Part shown: positions 44,884 through 55,169 of the stretch, one piece after another
How positions within the stretch are numbered: position 1 is the stretch's first letter
Layout of the letters: each line of letters starts with the position of its first letter
From: CBDBEU01 sp965204565
GTDB lineage: Bacteria; Pseudomonadota; Alphaproteobacteria; Rhizobiales; TMED25
NCBI GenBank assembly: GCA_965204565.1
Contig: CBDBEU010000005.1
Location: 1,240,001-1,304,000 of the forward strand
Reading direction: 5' to 3'
Length of the DNA: 64,000 nt
The notes under the pieces: model-generated
Databases searched by the model: none
Told to the model about the DNA's origin: nothing
The model's input: the letters and a program-made list of their open reading frames with translations, nothing else
Position numbers and translations under genes: made by a program

Positions 44884-46196
44884 GCAGCACTTTCAGGCGT
44901 GCTGATGCGGCGCTCGAACTGCTCAAGCTGCGACGCCGGTATTCGTACTTTGAGTTTCACCGCCCCGTCCTCGCTTTGATGACGCTCTAGGACTTCGCAA
45001 TTTTCATAGATCCAATTGATGTCGCGGCCGCGTTCTGAGGCAATTTCCACATCGCGCGTGGTTGATGTGGCGCTCAAGCTGGTCTCGATCACCTCAAGCA
45101 AATGATCGCAACCCTGACCGGTAAGCGCGGAGACGCATACCGGCCCACTAACCGGCTCATCGCTCGAAGTATCCAACTGGGCACGCGCGGCGGGGCCCAG
45201 ATTGTCAATCTTGTTCATCACTTCAATCACTGGCGCGGTGCGTGCCTCACCCCACAGCAGATCCAGAACCGCTTCGACATCAGCGGCTTGGGCGCGGGTG
45301 TCGGGATGGGAAATATCGCGCACGTGGATGATCAGATCGGCATTGGTGACCTCTTCAAGCGTGGCGCGAAAGGCGGCCACCAGATGGGTCGGCAAATCAG
45401 ACACAAACCCAACAGTGTCAGACAGGATAGCTGTTGCGCCATGGGGCAGTTTGAGCCGGCGCATGGCCGGATCAAGGGTCGCAAACAACATATCTTCGGA
45501 AACCGCTTTGGCATCGGTCAGGCGATTGAAAAGACTTGATTTCCCGGCATTAGTATATCCGACCAATGCAACAATCGGATACGACACCCGGGCGCGCGCC
45601 TCACGATGCAAAGCCCTGGTGCGTTTGACCGACTCCAGTTCCCGATGCAGTGCGGTAATGCTCTCCTGGGTCAGCCGCCGGTCGGCCTCGATCTGAGTCT
45701 CACCCGGACCGCCGACAAATCCCACACCGCCACGTTGACGCTCAAGATGAGTCCAGGAGCGAACCAGGCGGCTGCGCTGATAGGTCAGCTGGGCAAGTTC
45801 AACTTGCAGGCGCCCTTCCTTGGTCTTGGCCCTGTCCGCAAAAATTTCCAGGATCAATCCGGTGCGGTCCAGCACCTTGGTATACCAGGCGCGTTCCAGA
45901 TTGCGCTGCTGAACCGGACTCAACGTTGCGTCGACGATCACGAGTTCGATGTCGTCAGCACGCACCTGACCGGCCAGTTCATCGACCTTGCCGGCGCCGA
46001 TCAATGTCGCCGGGCGGGCCTTGGCGACGGTGACAATGCCTGAACCAATGATGTTGAGATCCAGAGCGCGCGCCAGACTTACCGCCTCCTTCAGCCGGGC
46101 TGCAGGTGAGCGCCTGACGTCGTCTGAATGGATTGCAGGGGCCTGTACCGGCAGGCGCGGGTAAATCACAAATGCGCGAGCATTATGTGATTTCAT
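44880..46196 (-). CDS. hflX: Ribosome-associated GTPase HflX
   Basis: 438 residues. N-terminal HflX domain with ERAWYTKVLDRTGLILEIFA and the GGVGFVGGPGETQIEADRR glycine region; G domain with G1 GYTNAGKSSLFNRL, G3 DTVGFVSDLP and G4 NKID. Splits stalled ribosomes. Usually co-transcribed with hfq upstream, which here is disrupted. Confidence 0.93.
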   Translation of the reverse strand: MKSHNARAFVIYPRLPVQAPAIHSDDVRRSPAARLKEAVSLARALDLNIIGSGIVTVAKARPATLIGAGKVDELAGQVRADDIELVIVDATLSPVQQRNLERAWYTKVLDRTGLILEIFADRAKTKEGRLQVELAQLTYQRSRLVRSWTHLERQRGGVGFVGGPGETQIEADRRLTQESITALHRELESVKRTRALHREARARVSYPIVALVGYTNAGKSSLFNRLTDAKAVSEDMLFATLDPAMRRLKLPHGATAILSDTVGFVSDLPTHLVAAFRATLEEVTNADLIIHVRDISHPDTRAQAADVEAVLDLLWGEARTAPVIEVMNKIDNLGPAARAQLDTSSDEPVSGPVCVSALTGQGCDHLLEVIETSLSATSTTRDVEIASERGRDINWIYENCEVLERHQSEDGAVKLKVRIPASQLEQFERRISTPESAA

Positions 46197-46231
46197 GTCA
46201 GACTTTGCTCGGACGGTTTTCCGGAACGCAC

Positions 46232-46489
46232 CTAGTCTTCCGTGTCCTCAGTATCCGTATCCTCTTCGAACATCTGTATAGACTGGTTCTGCATTATTGT
46301 TGATATTTCATGCTTATAAACAAGCTGTGAATGCCCATCTCTTCGCAACAATACACAGAAATTATCGAACCACGTCACTATTCCTTAGAAGCTTAACACC
46401 ATTTATTAGAAAAACCGTCAATGGAATTTTTTCTTTCGGACGTAACCGAGGAAAGTATATTGTAAAATTTGGATTTTTTCTACTGACAT
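46232..46489 (-). pseudogene. hfq: hfq, carrying two compensating frameshifts
   Basis: Minus strand from ATG 46489: MSVEKIQILQYTFLGYVRKK; after one missing base at an A6 run (46424-46430 region) the protein resumes as IPLTVFLINGVKLL. After one extra base near 46386 it returns to the first frame as GIVTWFDNFCVLLRRDGHSQ, then LVYKHEISTIM, and an acidic tail ending at TAG 46232-46234. Total length 258 nt (86 codons) equals a normal hfq. As written, the frame stops after 22 codons. The N-terminus is unusually divergent and A+T-rich. Either a dead gene or two consensus errors. Confidence 0.85.
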
Positions 46490-46691
46490 GATCACTGTAG
46501 TTCTATTTTTTTGGGCAAATCTGCTGATATATATATCTCAAATATGGGCCTTTTAATGTCATTATATCAAAATTAAGTCAAATTTAACATATCCGGGGGG
46601 ACTCGCGACTTAATCCCGGTGTTTCGCCCTATGCACCAGACAGAGTACATACAAACGCAAACCTAACGCCAACACATACAATCTTATATTG
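46490..46691. other. A+T-rich intergenic region upstream of hfq
   Basis: Roughly 200 bp, much richer in A+T than its surroundings, with no coding signal. It should carry the hfq promoter and the 3' end region of trkH. Confidence 0.5.
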
Positions 46692-48140
46692 CTATCGCGC
46701 CCAGAACAATGGTGTAAGTATAGCGAATACCGCAAGGATTTCGATGCGCCCGGCGATCATGGCAAATGCGAGCAAAGCGTGGATGGGCGAAGACAGGCTT
46801 GCATAAACGACTTCGGCGCTGCCAGTCGGCGCTAGGAAGTCCACGACCGGCCCGGCATTGGCTATGGAACCGGCGGCGGCGAGCAGCGCTGCTTCAAAGC
46901 CAATGCCTGAACCTGTCAGTGCCGAGGCAACCAGTACCACTGTCAAAAGATAGGCGATCAGGTAGGACCACAAAATGCGATGTGGTTCAGTACCGTGCCG
47001 CCCTCTCCTCGAGCCGATGACCACACTTGGATGGATGAGGATCTCAAGTTCGCGATTGGCATCAGCGATCATGCGTAAAACACGACCAATCTTGAGGCCG
47101 CCCGCTGTAGATCCATAGGCACCGCCAACGATGATAACGCTGACAATCAGAGCCAGCGGCGCGCCGGCAGCGACATTGGTATCGTTCACGAAGGCCGATG
47201 TTGTAATCAGGGAGACGGTGGTGAAAATCGCCTCAAAGACCACCTTGGCTCCGCTGATCTCGGCTGGGTCGGCATAGCCGGCTAATGCGATGGTCAGGAT
47301 GGCAAAAACGGAAACTACCAGAGCGATGTGTGTTATTACCGTTGAACGATTGTGATACAGCCAGTTGGCCGTACCGCGCGGATCACTCAAGAGTGCGAAA
47401 TTGGCCGCACCGAGGATCAAGAACACACACATCAACGGTGCCAGTGCCGGCACCTGATACGCGGAAATGTCCCCATCATGCGGCATAGCGCCACCGGTCG
47501 AAATGGTGGACAGACTGAGCGCCACGGCATCGAAGGCTGCGAGCCCCGACAATAGAAGCGCGGTGTAACACAATACGGTCAACATGGCATAGACCGGCAG
47601 GATGACCCGCGCGATCGCCTTCAGCCGCTCGACATTGGCAAGACCGGAAGACAGGAGATGAATCCCCCCCTCCCCGGTATCACCTCTGACCGACACTGCG
47701 GCTGCGGCCATCACGATGGTCAGCGCTCCTCCGAGCCACTCCAGTTGCGCGCGCCACAAGATGAGCGCGCGCGGGATCTGATCGATCGAGCCCAATGCCG
47801 TTGAACCGGTGGTGGTGAACACCGATACTGCTTCAAAATAGCCCGCGATCAGCCCTGTTTCGGCAAGGACGAAGAAAGGCAGTGCGGCAAAGGCGGGCAG
47901 AATGATCCACGATGCGAGCGCCAGCGCCAACCCGTGACGGCGGCGCGATGGCGCGCCGCGGCCGCGAAATCCAACTACCAGGGCGGTGGCGATGAAGGCC
48001 ATCAGCACGGCAGAGGCAAAGAACACGCGCGCGCTTGCCGGCTCTTCAAGGGCAAGAGCGGCAAGAGCGGTGAGTGCCGCCGTGGCCGCTATGATCTGGA
48101 GAAACCAGCCAAATGTGGCAATCAGTCTGAGGCCACCCAC
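46692..48140 (-). CDS. trkH: Trk-type potassium channel subunit
   Basis: About 482 residues, ten or more membrane helices with repeated P-loop/selectivity segments (TTTGSTALGS, STGGAMPHDG, SAFVNDTNVA, SIANAGPVV). Transports K+ with TrkA, whose gene is immediately upstream. Start uncertain: GTG 48140, 14 bp after the trkA stop, gives the usual length; an ATG at 48197 would overlap trkA. Confidence 0.85.
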   Translation of the reverse strand: MGGLRLIATFGWFLQIIAATAALTALAALALEEPASARVFFASAVLMAFIATALVVGFRGRGAPSRRRHGLALALASWIILPAFAALPFFVLAETGLIAGYFEAVSVFTTTGSTALGSIDQIPRALILWRAQLEWLGGALTIVMAAAAVSVRGDTGEGGIHLLSSGLANVERLKAIARVILPVYAMLTVLCYTALLLSGLAAFDAVALSLSTISTGGAMPHDGDISAYQVPALAPLMCVFLILGAANFALLSDPRGTANWLYHNRSTVITHIALVVSVFAILTIALAGYADPAEISGAKVVFEAIFTTVSLITTSAFVNDTNVAAGAPLALIVSVIIVGGAYGSTAGGLKIGRVLRMIADANRELEILIHPSVVIGSRRGRHGTEPHRILWSYLIAYLLTVVLVASALTGSGIGFEAALLAAAGSIANAGPVVDFLAPTGSAEVVYASLSSPIHALLAFAMIAGRIEILAVFAILTPLFWAR

Positions 48141-48153
48141 TTTGCGCTCGTCT

Positions 48154-49530
48154 TCAGAAAAATTCGAGGCTGACGCGGAACATCTGCTCAACCGCATGGA
48201 TCGCAGCGGCATTTGCGAAAACGACAATGCGATCATGCGGGGCGATACGCATGTCACCGCTTGGGATCAAAACCTCATCAGCGCGCAGCACGGCACCGAT
48301 GCGGGTGCCGACCGGAAGGTCTGCATCGCGCAGTGGTTTGCCAATTAGAGGCGAGGTTTCCAGGGCCTCGGCTTCCATGACTTCGGCTGCGCCGTCTTTT
48401 AGCGAATGCACACCGCGTATGCGTCCGCGCCTGACATGGCGCAGAATGGTCGAAACAGTGGTCGTGCGCGGATTGATGAAAGCATCCACGCCGAGCGGAC
48501 GCTGCAGGCGCGCATAGCTGGTATCGATCAGAAGAGAGAGCACCTGATTGCATCCGGCCCCCTTGGCCATGACGCTGGCCAGCATGTTGACCTTGTCGTC
48601 ATTGGTCAGCGCCACGAACATTTCCGCCTCGGCGGTACCGGCCTCAGCGAGAACGGACTGGTCAAGCGCGCTGCCATGGAGCACCACGGTGCGGGTCAAC
48701 TCATCAGCGGCGCGCGCGGCAATATCGTGATCGGCCTCGATCATCTTGACATGAGCGCGGGCCTTACGCTCCTCAAGGTTGCGGGCGACATAGCGGCCAA
48801 TGTTTCCAGCACCGGCGATGATGATGCGCTGCGCCTCGGTTTCACTATGGCCGAAAATGCCCAGTGCACGTTCCACGTGTTCGCTGTCGGCAATGAAAAA
48901 GACTTCATCGCCGACAAGCAGCTGATCGGCACTGCGCGGGATGAACAGATCGGTATTGCGTCCGATCCCGACCACCACGGCCTTCAGATCAGGGAACAAT
49001 TCGGAAAGTTGAGACAGCGGTGTGTCGACCACCGGACAATCCTCGGTCAGCGACACACCGACAAAAGAAATGGCACCATCGGCGAAGGTGACGGTTTCGA
49101 AGGCGCCCGGATAGGACAGTCGGCGCAACACCGATCCGCCGACTTCGACCTCCGGTGAAATGATCACGTCAATCGGCATATGGTCGCGAGAGAACAAATT
49201 CTTCCACATTGGCGCCAGATAGCTCTGCGCCCTCACCCGCGCGATTTTGGTGGGGATGTCGAACAGGCTGTGAGCTATCTGGCACGACATCATGTTGACT
49301 TCGTCGTAAAGCGTCACGGCGATAATCATGTCGGCGTCGCCGGCACCAGCACGGTTAAGCAAGTCGGGGTGCGAGCCATGGCCAACCAGTCCGCGTACAT
49401 CAAGCGCGTCGGAGATCACATCGACCAAGTGCGGCGACGTATCGATGACGGTCACGTCATTGCGTTCTTGCGCCAGCCGTTCGGCGATGCCGAAACCGAC
49501 CTGGCCAGCGCCGCAGATCAGGACTTTCAT
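48154..49530 (-). CDS. trkA: Trk potassium transport regulatory subunit
   Basis: 458 residues, two NAD-binding RCK_N/RCK_C repeats. First glycine motif CGAGQVGFGIAERLAQ; second IIAGAGNIGRYVARNLEE. Cytoplasmic gating ring for TrkH. In relatives it follows ntrX and precedes hfq; here trkH is between trkA and hfq. Confidence 0.94.
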   Translation of the reverse strand: MKVLICGAGQVGFGIAERLAQERNDVTVIDTSPHLVDVISDALDVRGLVGHGSHPDLLNRAGAGDADMIIAVTLYDEVNMMSCQIAHSLFDIPTKIARVRAQSYLAPMWKNLFSRDHMPIDVIISPEVEVGGSVLRRLSYPGAFETVTFADGAISFVGVSLTEDCPVVDTPLSQLSELFPDLKAVVVGIGRNTDLFIPRSADQLLVGDEVFFIADSEHVERALGIFGHSETEAQRIIIAGAGNIGRYVARNLEERKARAHVKMIEADHDIAARAADELTRTVVLHGSALDQSVLAEAGTAEAEMFVALTNDDKVNMLASVMAKGAGCNQVLSLLIDTSYARLQRPLGVDAFINPRTTTVSTILRHVRRGRIRGVHSLKDGAAEVMEAEALETSPLIGKPLRDADLPVGTRIGAVLRADEVLIPSGDMRIAPHDRIVVFANAAAIHAVEQMFRVSLEFF

Positions 49531-49837
49531 GGATTGTCTCTTGAGCCCCTCGCAATCACTGCTCGGACAAAGGTCGATCGCGCCAGTGGGTTATCCAACG
49601 CCGGTTCATTACCACACGCCGCACCATCTTCGCCGGGTTTTTCTTGCGTGATGGTCAGGGCGCACGCAACTGCGCAGAATTTTTGCCACAGCTAATTCTA
49701 GCACAATTGCGGCTGACTGAAATCCGCCAATCAACTTGCTTGGAATCAGGATTAGCCGAATTTGTTGAGCGCATTTTGCCTGCGCGCAGCCGGTTCAGGC
49801 AATCTTCAGACAGAGCCCGGCGCTGAGCCTTGCCCTA
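49531..49837. other. Intergenic region between trkA and ntrX
   Basis: About 300 bp with no gene recognised; presumably the trkA promoter. An inverted repeat TTGCCTG/CAGGCAA (49776-49802) lies beyond the ntrX stop but is not followed by a T run. Confidence 0.5.
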
Positions 49838-51268
49838 TCAGGCTGGCTGGACCTTGATTTCCGGTTCAGGCTCTTGAACACCGCCGGTGCGCTCGCTCGG
49901 CCCAAGCCCCAGACTCTTCAGCTTACGATGAAGCGCTGAGCGCTCCATTCCGATAAACGAGGCGGTGCGAGAAATATTGCCGCCGAAGCGGGCAATCTGA
50001 GCTTCCAGATAATGACGCTCGAATAGTTGTCGCGCATCGCGCAGCGGCAATGCCATCAATTGCTCACCGCCGCTGCCATTGACATCGGGCGGAGAAGCGT
50101 CGCCAACCTCGCTCGGCAACATATCGGCGGTGATCACAGCTTCTGGTTCCCCACCGGCCAGGATCATCAGCCTTTCAACATTGTTGCGCAGCTGGCGCAC
50201 ATTGCCGGGCCAGTCATGGGCCTGCAGAACGGCAAGCGCATCTTCGCCAATCTCACGCGCCGGCAGCCCGCTGGCGCGGGCAATGCGGTGCATGAAATGA
50301 CTGATCAATTCCTGTATGTCCTCACGCCGTTCGGCCATGCTGGGCATACGCACCGGCACCACCGCCAGGCGGTGGTAGAGATCCTCGCGAAACCGGCCCT
50401 CGTCGATATCGCGGCGCAGGTCGCGGCTGGTGGACGAAATCACCCGTACATCGACGTTGACCTTCTTGGCCCCATCAACCCGCTCGAAACTCTGATCGAC
50501 CAGCACGCGAAGCACCTTGGTCTGGGTTTCGCCGGGCATTTCGCCAACTTCATCAAGATAGAGCGTGCCCCGGTGCGCCTGTTCCAGCGCACCTACCTTG
50601 CGCGGCGTGTCGCCGGTTTCATTCTCAGTACCAAACAGTTCGATTTCCACCCGTTCAGGTGCCATGGCGGCAGCGTTGATGGCAATGAACGGGCCGTCAA
50701 ACCTCGTAGAGCCAGAATGGATCAACCGGGCTGCCAGTTCCTTGCCGGTTCCCGGCGCTCCGGAAATCAGGATGCGGCTGTTGGTCGGTGCGACCTTCTT
50801 GATCAACTGGCGCAACTGACTCATGGCCAGCGAACTGCCGACAAGCGAATCCTCAAAACCTGCCTGCTCTCGCAACTCTTTATTCTCGCGCTTCAGTTTG
50901 GTGGTCTCAAGCGCACGCGTGACAATCAGGATCAAGCGATCTGAATTGAACGGTTTTTCGATGTAGTCGTAGGCGCCTCGCTTGATCGCGGCGACCGCGG
51001 TCTCGATATTGCCGTGGCCGGAAATGATGACCACCGGAAGCTCCGGGTGCTTCTTCTTGACGACATCCAGAAGCTCCAGCCCGTCGAGCCGGCTTCCCTG
51101 TAGCCAGATATCAAGAACCAACAGCGAAGGCATGCGGCGGTCTATCGCCTGCAAAGCCGAGTCGCTGTCGCGGGCGACGCGGGTTTCAAAACCCTCGTCT
51201 TCCAGAATCCCGGAAATGAGATCCCGAATATCGGATTCATCGTCGACAATGAGGATATCAGACGCCAT
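49838..51268 (-). CDS. ntrX: NtrX response regulator
   Basis: 476 residues from ATG 51268. Receiver domain (LVLDIWLQGSRLDG holds the phospho-Asp), AAA+ domain with GAPGTGKE and GTLYLDEVGEM, and a Fis-type helix-turn-helix (GGNISRTASFIGMERSALHR). The GAFTGA sigma-54 loop is absent (ELFGTENETGDTPRK), as is usual for NtrX. Works with NtrY in envelope, redox and nitrogen control. Same operon as ntrY (11-bp gap). Confidence 0.95.
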   Translation of the reverse strand: MASDILIVDDESDIRDLISGILEDEGFETRVARDSDSALQAIDRRMPSLLVLDIWLQGSRLDGLELLDVVKKKHPELPVVIISGHGNIETAVAAIKRGAYDYIEKPFNSDRLILIVTRALETTKLKRENKELREQAGFEDSLVGSSLAMSQLRQLIKKVAPTNSRILISGAPGTGKELAARLIHSGSTRFDGPFIAINAAAMAPERVEIELFGTENETGDTPRKVGALEQAHRGTLYLDEVGEMPGETQTKVLRVLVDQSFERVDGAKKVNVDVRVISSTSRDLRRDIDEGRFREDLYHRLAVVPVRMPSMAERREDIQELISHFMHRIARASGLPAREIGEDALAVLQAHDWPGNVRQLRNNVERLMILAGGEPEAVITADMLPSEVGDASPPDVNGSGGEQLMALPLRDARQLFERHYLEAQIARFGGNISRTASFIGMERSALHRKLKSLGLGPSERTGGVQEPEPEIKVQPA

Positions 51269-51279
51269 CTGCCGCGCTC

Positions 51280-53562
51280 TCAAGTTGATTGTCGGGGTGT
51301 GGACGCGGCGATATCGTGGCGGAGGGGCAATTCCATGCACGCTCGCGCACCAAATCCGCCTTCGGCAACCGCCGGCGCATCCACTAGCATCAATGTGCCG
51401 CCATGCTCGTCCACGATCTTGCGTACAATAGCCAGACCAAGGCCTGTGCCCTTTTCGCGTGTCGTCATATAGGGCTCGATCAACCGCTGGCGGCCTTCAG
51501 CGGGTAGGCCGCAGCCATTGTCGATCACGTCAATGGTGACCGTCTCGCCATCGCTCACAGCGGAGATATTGATACGTCCCCTCCAGCCGGCCTCACGGTC
51601 ACTGACGCCCTCGATCGCCTCAGACGCGTTCTTGATCAGATTGGTCAGCGCCTGACCGATGAGGCGGCGATCGCACATGGCAATCAGGGATTCATCGGGC
51701 ACCGTGCAGGGGAATTCGAGCTCGGGCCGGCCAACGCGCTGCAAAACCACCGCCTCGCGCACCACCTCGTAAATGTCACATGGTTCCATGGTTGCCTTGG
51801 GCATGCGCGCGAAGGAAGAGAACTCATCGACCATCTTGCCGATGTCACCAACCTGGCGAATGATCGTGTTGGTGCACTGCTCGAAGATCGCGCGATCCTG
51901 TTCGATGTGCTTGGCGTATTTCCGTTTCAGCCGTTCTGCGGAAAGTTGAATTGGCGTCAGGGGATTCTTGATCTCGTGGGCAATGCGCCGCGCAATGTCA
52001 GCCCAAGCCGAGGAACGCTGCGCTGTGACCAATTCGGTGACATCATCAATGGTGACCACGTATCCATGATCATCGCCGCGTGAATGCTCGGAAGTGATGC
52101 GCAAATGAAGGTTTTGTTCAGCACCGGCGCGCACCACATTGACCTCGGTATCGACGCGGCGCGGATTTCGGGCAAATGCTTCACTAAGCGGCGCTTCGAA
52201 TTCGGGCACCACGCTTGCCAGGCGCTGTCCGACAAGCGCGCTTTCGCTCTGCCCGAGAAGCTCACTGGCAGCGCGATTTGCCAACTCGATGCCGCCGGAC
52301 CGGTCAAGCCCAATGACCCCTGAGGTAACGCCGGAAAGGACTGCCTCGGTAAACATTCGGCGGCTGTCGAGCTGTGAATTGGCTGCCATCAATTCGTCAT
52401 GCTGGCTGCGCAACTGCTCGGTCATGTCGTTGAATGTGCGCCCGAGTGCTGCCAGATCACCCTCATGGCGCGGAATATCGACCGAAACATTGAGATCGCC
52501 ATCTGACACACAGCGAGCGGCACCAATCAGCCGCCCGATCGGCTGGACCATGCGGTTGGCAACCCAGATGCCGAACCAGATTGCCGCCAGCAGGAAGATC
52601 AGCGTCATTCCGACATAGAGCAGCGCAAAGGTTATCTGGACGTCGGCGCGGCGATTATCCAGCTCGTTGTATTCCGCCCTGGAGGCCTGGGTTTCACGCA
52701 AATGCTGCACAACGTTGGAATCGACGGCGCGATAGACATACAGATACGCATCGTCATAGTCTGGCAATCTGGTAAGCGCGCGCACCATGTTGTCGATGCC
52801 CGGCGTGAACACCACGATGCGGTCGTTCTGGGCTTGGATGAAGGCGTCGTCGGGGGGGTTGAGGTAGTGAACACCATCGCGCTTGGAGATGGCGCGCAAT
52901 ATCACCTTGCCGCTGCGCTTGATCATATAGGCGGCGGACAGGGCACGCAGGCCGGCCTGATTGGTGAACAATTTCGCGAAACGCTGCTTGTCCGTTTTGA
53001 AAACCGCGCTGGCGCGATTGACGTCATTGCGCATCGCCGCGGCATCGCCGCGGATGACCTGGCCATGTTCAAGCAAATAGGCCTCGGCCACGGTCTGTGC
53101 GTTGTCGATGATCGCGCGGGTGCGAGTTGAAAACCAGGAATCGAGGCCGCGATCCAGCGTAACGCTTGCAAATACAGCCACCAAAATCGCCGGAAGCGCC
53201 GCAACAAGGCCGAACATGGTGATCAACCGCACATGCAGCCGCGCGCCGGCTATGCCCTTCTCCCGCCCGCGCCAGATCGACAGCAGTTGCCAAGTGATCA
53301 TGCCGACCATCGCCAGAACAAGTCCGGCATTGGCAGCAAGCAGACCGAAAACAAGCTCGTCGTTGGGAGCAAATCGCGTTTGTCCGGTGAGAATAAGAAA
53401 AGTGGTGAGCGCTAGGATGATCGCCAAAATCACCACAGTAATGCCGAGAGCAAATTGAGTGCGCGGTCCCGTCCTGGTGTTTGGAAAGGCCGGTTGGGCA
53501 GACCGCGTAGACGTGGCCGCCTCGACCGCTTTGGTTGCCATGGTGTCCGACGTTGCGTCCAT
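51280..53562 (-). CDS. ntrY: NtrY sensor histidine kinase
   Basis: About 760 residues. N-terminal membrane helices and a periplasmic sensor, a HAMP-like segment, a PAS region (GLDRSGGIELANRAASELLG), the phospho-His box ARRIAHEIKNPLTPIQLSAE, then N box and G boxes (NLIKNASEAIEG, DNGCGLP, GTGLGLAI). ATG 53562 is preferred; ATG 53541 is possible. 151 bp separate it from ntrC. Confidence 0.94.
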   Translation of the reverse strand: MDATSDTMATKAVEAATSTRSAQPAFPNTRTGPRTQFALGITVVILAIILALTTFLILTGQTRFAPNDELVFGLLAANAGLVLAMVGMITWQLLSIWRGREKGIAGARLHVRLITMFGLVAALPAILVAVFASVTLDRGLDSWFSTRTRAIIDNAQTVAEAYLLEHGQVIRGDAAAMRNDVNRASAVFKTDKQRFAKLFTNQAGLRALSAAYMIKRSGKVILRAISKRDGVHYLNPPDDAFIQAQNDRIVVFTPGIDNMVRALTRLPDYDDAYLYVYRAVDSNVVQHLRETQASRAEYNELDNRRADVQITFALLYVGMTLIFLLAAIWFGIWVANRMVQPIGRLIGAARCVSDGDLNVSVDIPRHEGDLAALGRTFNDMTEQLRSQHDELMAANSQLDSRRMFTEAVLSGVTSGVIGLDRSGGIELANRAASELLGQSESALVGQRLASVVPEFEAPLSEAFARNPRRVDTEVNVVRAGAEQNLHLRITSEHSRGDDHGYVVTIDDVTELVTAQRSSAWADIARRIAHEIKNPLTPIQLSAERLKRKYAKHIEQDRAIFEQCTNTIIRQVGDIGKMVDEFSSFARMPKATMEPCDIYEVVREAVVLQRVGRPELEFPCTVPDESLIAMCDRRLIGQALTNLIKNASEAIEGVSDREAGWRGRINISAVSDGETVTIDVIDNGCGLPAEGRQRLIEPYMTTREKGTGLGLAIVRKIVDEHGGTLMLVDAPAVAEGGFGARACMELPLRHDIAASTPRQST

Positions 53563-53713
53563 CAGTACTCTCTTGGCGTCACGCAGGTCGCAGCAACAAC
53601 GCTGGTCGCGCGACCGCACACCGAATCTTTGCGCAGCGCATTTTGCCCTTCCATAGTGATGCTGATCAACAACAATGTGGCGAATCTGCGACAGTGGCTG
53701 TTTCACTTATTGG

Positions 53714-55162
53714 TTATGGCTTGGGCGTGCGGATTACACGGATGTCGAGTTCACGGATTTTTTTGCGCAGCGTATTGCGGTTTAGGCTCAGTAATTCAGC
53801 CGCTTTGATCTGATTGCCACGGGTTGCTGCAAGGGTGTGAGCGATCAGAGGACGCTCAACTTCATGGACAATGCGGGCGTGCAGACCGGGTGGTGGAAGA
53901 TCCTCGCCAAACTGTTCGAAATAGGCGCCGAGATGAGCCGCGACGATATCGGCCAGACTGGCAGGGGCGGTATCGTTCTGGGGCTCTGAGTGTGGCGCCA
54001 ACTGCGCAAGCTCGTTGGCGACAATGTCTTTGGTGATGGTCTCCTGCGGGTACAGAGCGACAAGGCGCCGGATCAGATTTTCCAGTTCGCGAACATTGCC
54101 CGGCCACAGATGCGTACGCAGTCGGGCGAGTGCGCAGGTATCGATCTGCTTGCATGCCAGGCCCTCATCACCGGCCTGGCGCAGGAACAACCGCGCCAGA
54201 TCGGGAATATCCTCCAGCCGCTCACGCAGGGGCGGCAGTCTGATCGGTACCACATTGAGGCGATAAAATAGGTCCTCACGAAACAGGCCCTGATTGATCT
54301 GATGTGCGAGTTGACGATGGGTGGCGGCAATGATCCGGACATTGCTCTTGATCGCCACCGAGCCGCCGACGGTGGTGAATTCACCTTCCTGGAGCACGCG
54401 CAACAGCCGTGTTTGAGCCTCCAGCGACATGTCTCCGATCTCGTCGAGAAACAAGGTCCCGCCCTCGGCCTGCTCGAACCGTCCGGCATTGCGTGTGGTG
54501 GCGCCGGTGAAGGCCCCTTTTTCATGGCCGAATAGTTCGGCCTCGATCAAATCACGTGGCACCGCAGCCATGTTGATGGCGACAAAAGGGCCGTTTTTGC
54601 GGCCACCAAAGTCGTGCAATGCGCGCGCCACCAACTCCTTACCGGTGCCGGACTCACCGGTGATCATCACGGTCAGGTCGGTTTGCACCAAGCGGGCGAG
54701 CACGCGGTAGATTTCCTGCATCGCCGGGGAGCGTCCGACCAGCGGCAGGTTTTCGCTGTCATCGGCAGAAACAGTCTCAGAACGTGGCGTCTGGCGCGGT
54801 TCGGCCAATGCACGCGCGACAATTGCTGTTAGTTCGTTGAGATCGAATGGCTTGGGCAGATATTCATAGGCGCCATGCTCGGCGGCAGAAATCGCGGTCA
54901 GGAGCGTGTTCTTGGCGCTCATCACGATCACCGGCAAGGACGGGCGCAGTTTGCGGATGCGCGGCAGTAGTTCGAAGGCGCTTTCATCCGGCATCACCAC
55001 ATCGGTGATCACGACATCGCCCTCGCTCTTGGAGATCCAGCTCCACAGAGTTGCTGCATTACTGGTGAGGCGAACCGAGTATCCGGCGCGCGCCAATGCC
55101 TGATTGAGCACCGTGCGGATTGCACTGTCGTCATCGGCGACCAGGATCTGACCGCTTGCCAT
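53714..55162 (-). CDS. ntrC: Nitrogen regulator NtrC
   Basis: 482 residues. Receiver domain (VVITDVVMPDE), sigma-54 AAA+ domain with GESGTGKE, the GAFTGA loop (HEKGAFTGATTRNAG), GTLFLDEIGDM, and a C-terminal helix-turn-helix (GNQIKAAELLSLNRNTLRKK). Activates sigma-54 promoters under nitrogen limitation. 7 bp after ntrB. Confidence 0.96.
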   Translation of the reverse strand: MASGQILVADDDSAIRTVLNQALARAGYSVRLTSNAATLWSWISKSEGDVVITDVVMPDESAFELLPRIRKLRPSLPVIVMSAKNTLLTAISAAEHGAYEYLPKPFDLNELTAIVARALAEPRQTPRSETVSADDSENLPLVGRSPAMQEIYRVLARLVQTDLTVMITGESGTGKELVARALHDFGGRKNGPFVAINMAAVPRDLIEAELFGHEKGAFTGATTRNAGRFEQAEGGTLFLDEIGDMSLEAQTRLLRVLQEGEFTTVGGSVAIKSNVRIIAATHRQLAHQINQGLFREDLFYRLNVVPIRLPPLRERLEDIPDLARLFLRQAGDEGLACKQIDTCALARLRTHLWPGNVRELENLIRRLVALYPQETITKDIVANELAQLAPHSEPQNDTAPASLADIVAAHLGAYFEQFGEDLPPPGLHARIVHEVERPLIAHTLAATRGNQIKAAELLSLNRNTLRKKIRELDIRVIRTPKP

Positions 55163-55169
55163 GGCCGGA

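Noticed and set aside
48406..49158. 250-codon plus-strand frame under trkA
   Set aside because: Antisense to trkA; no recognisable motifs.
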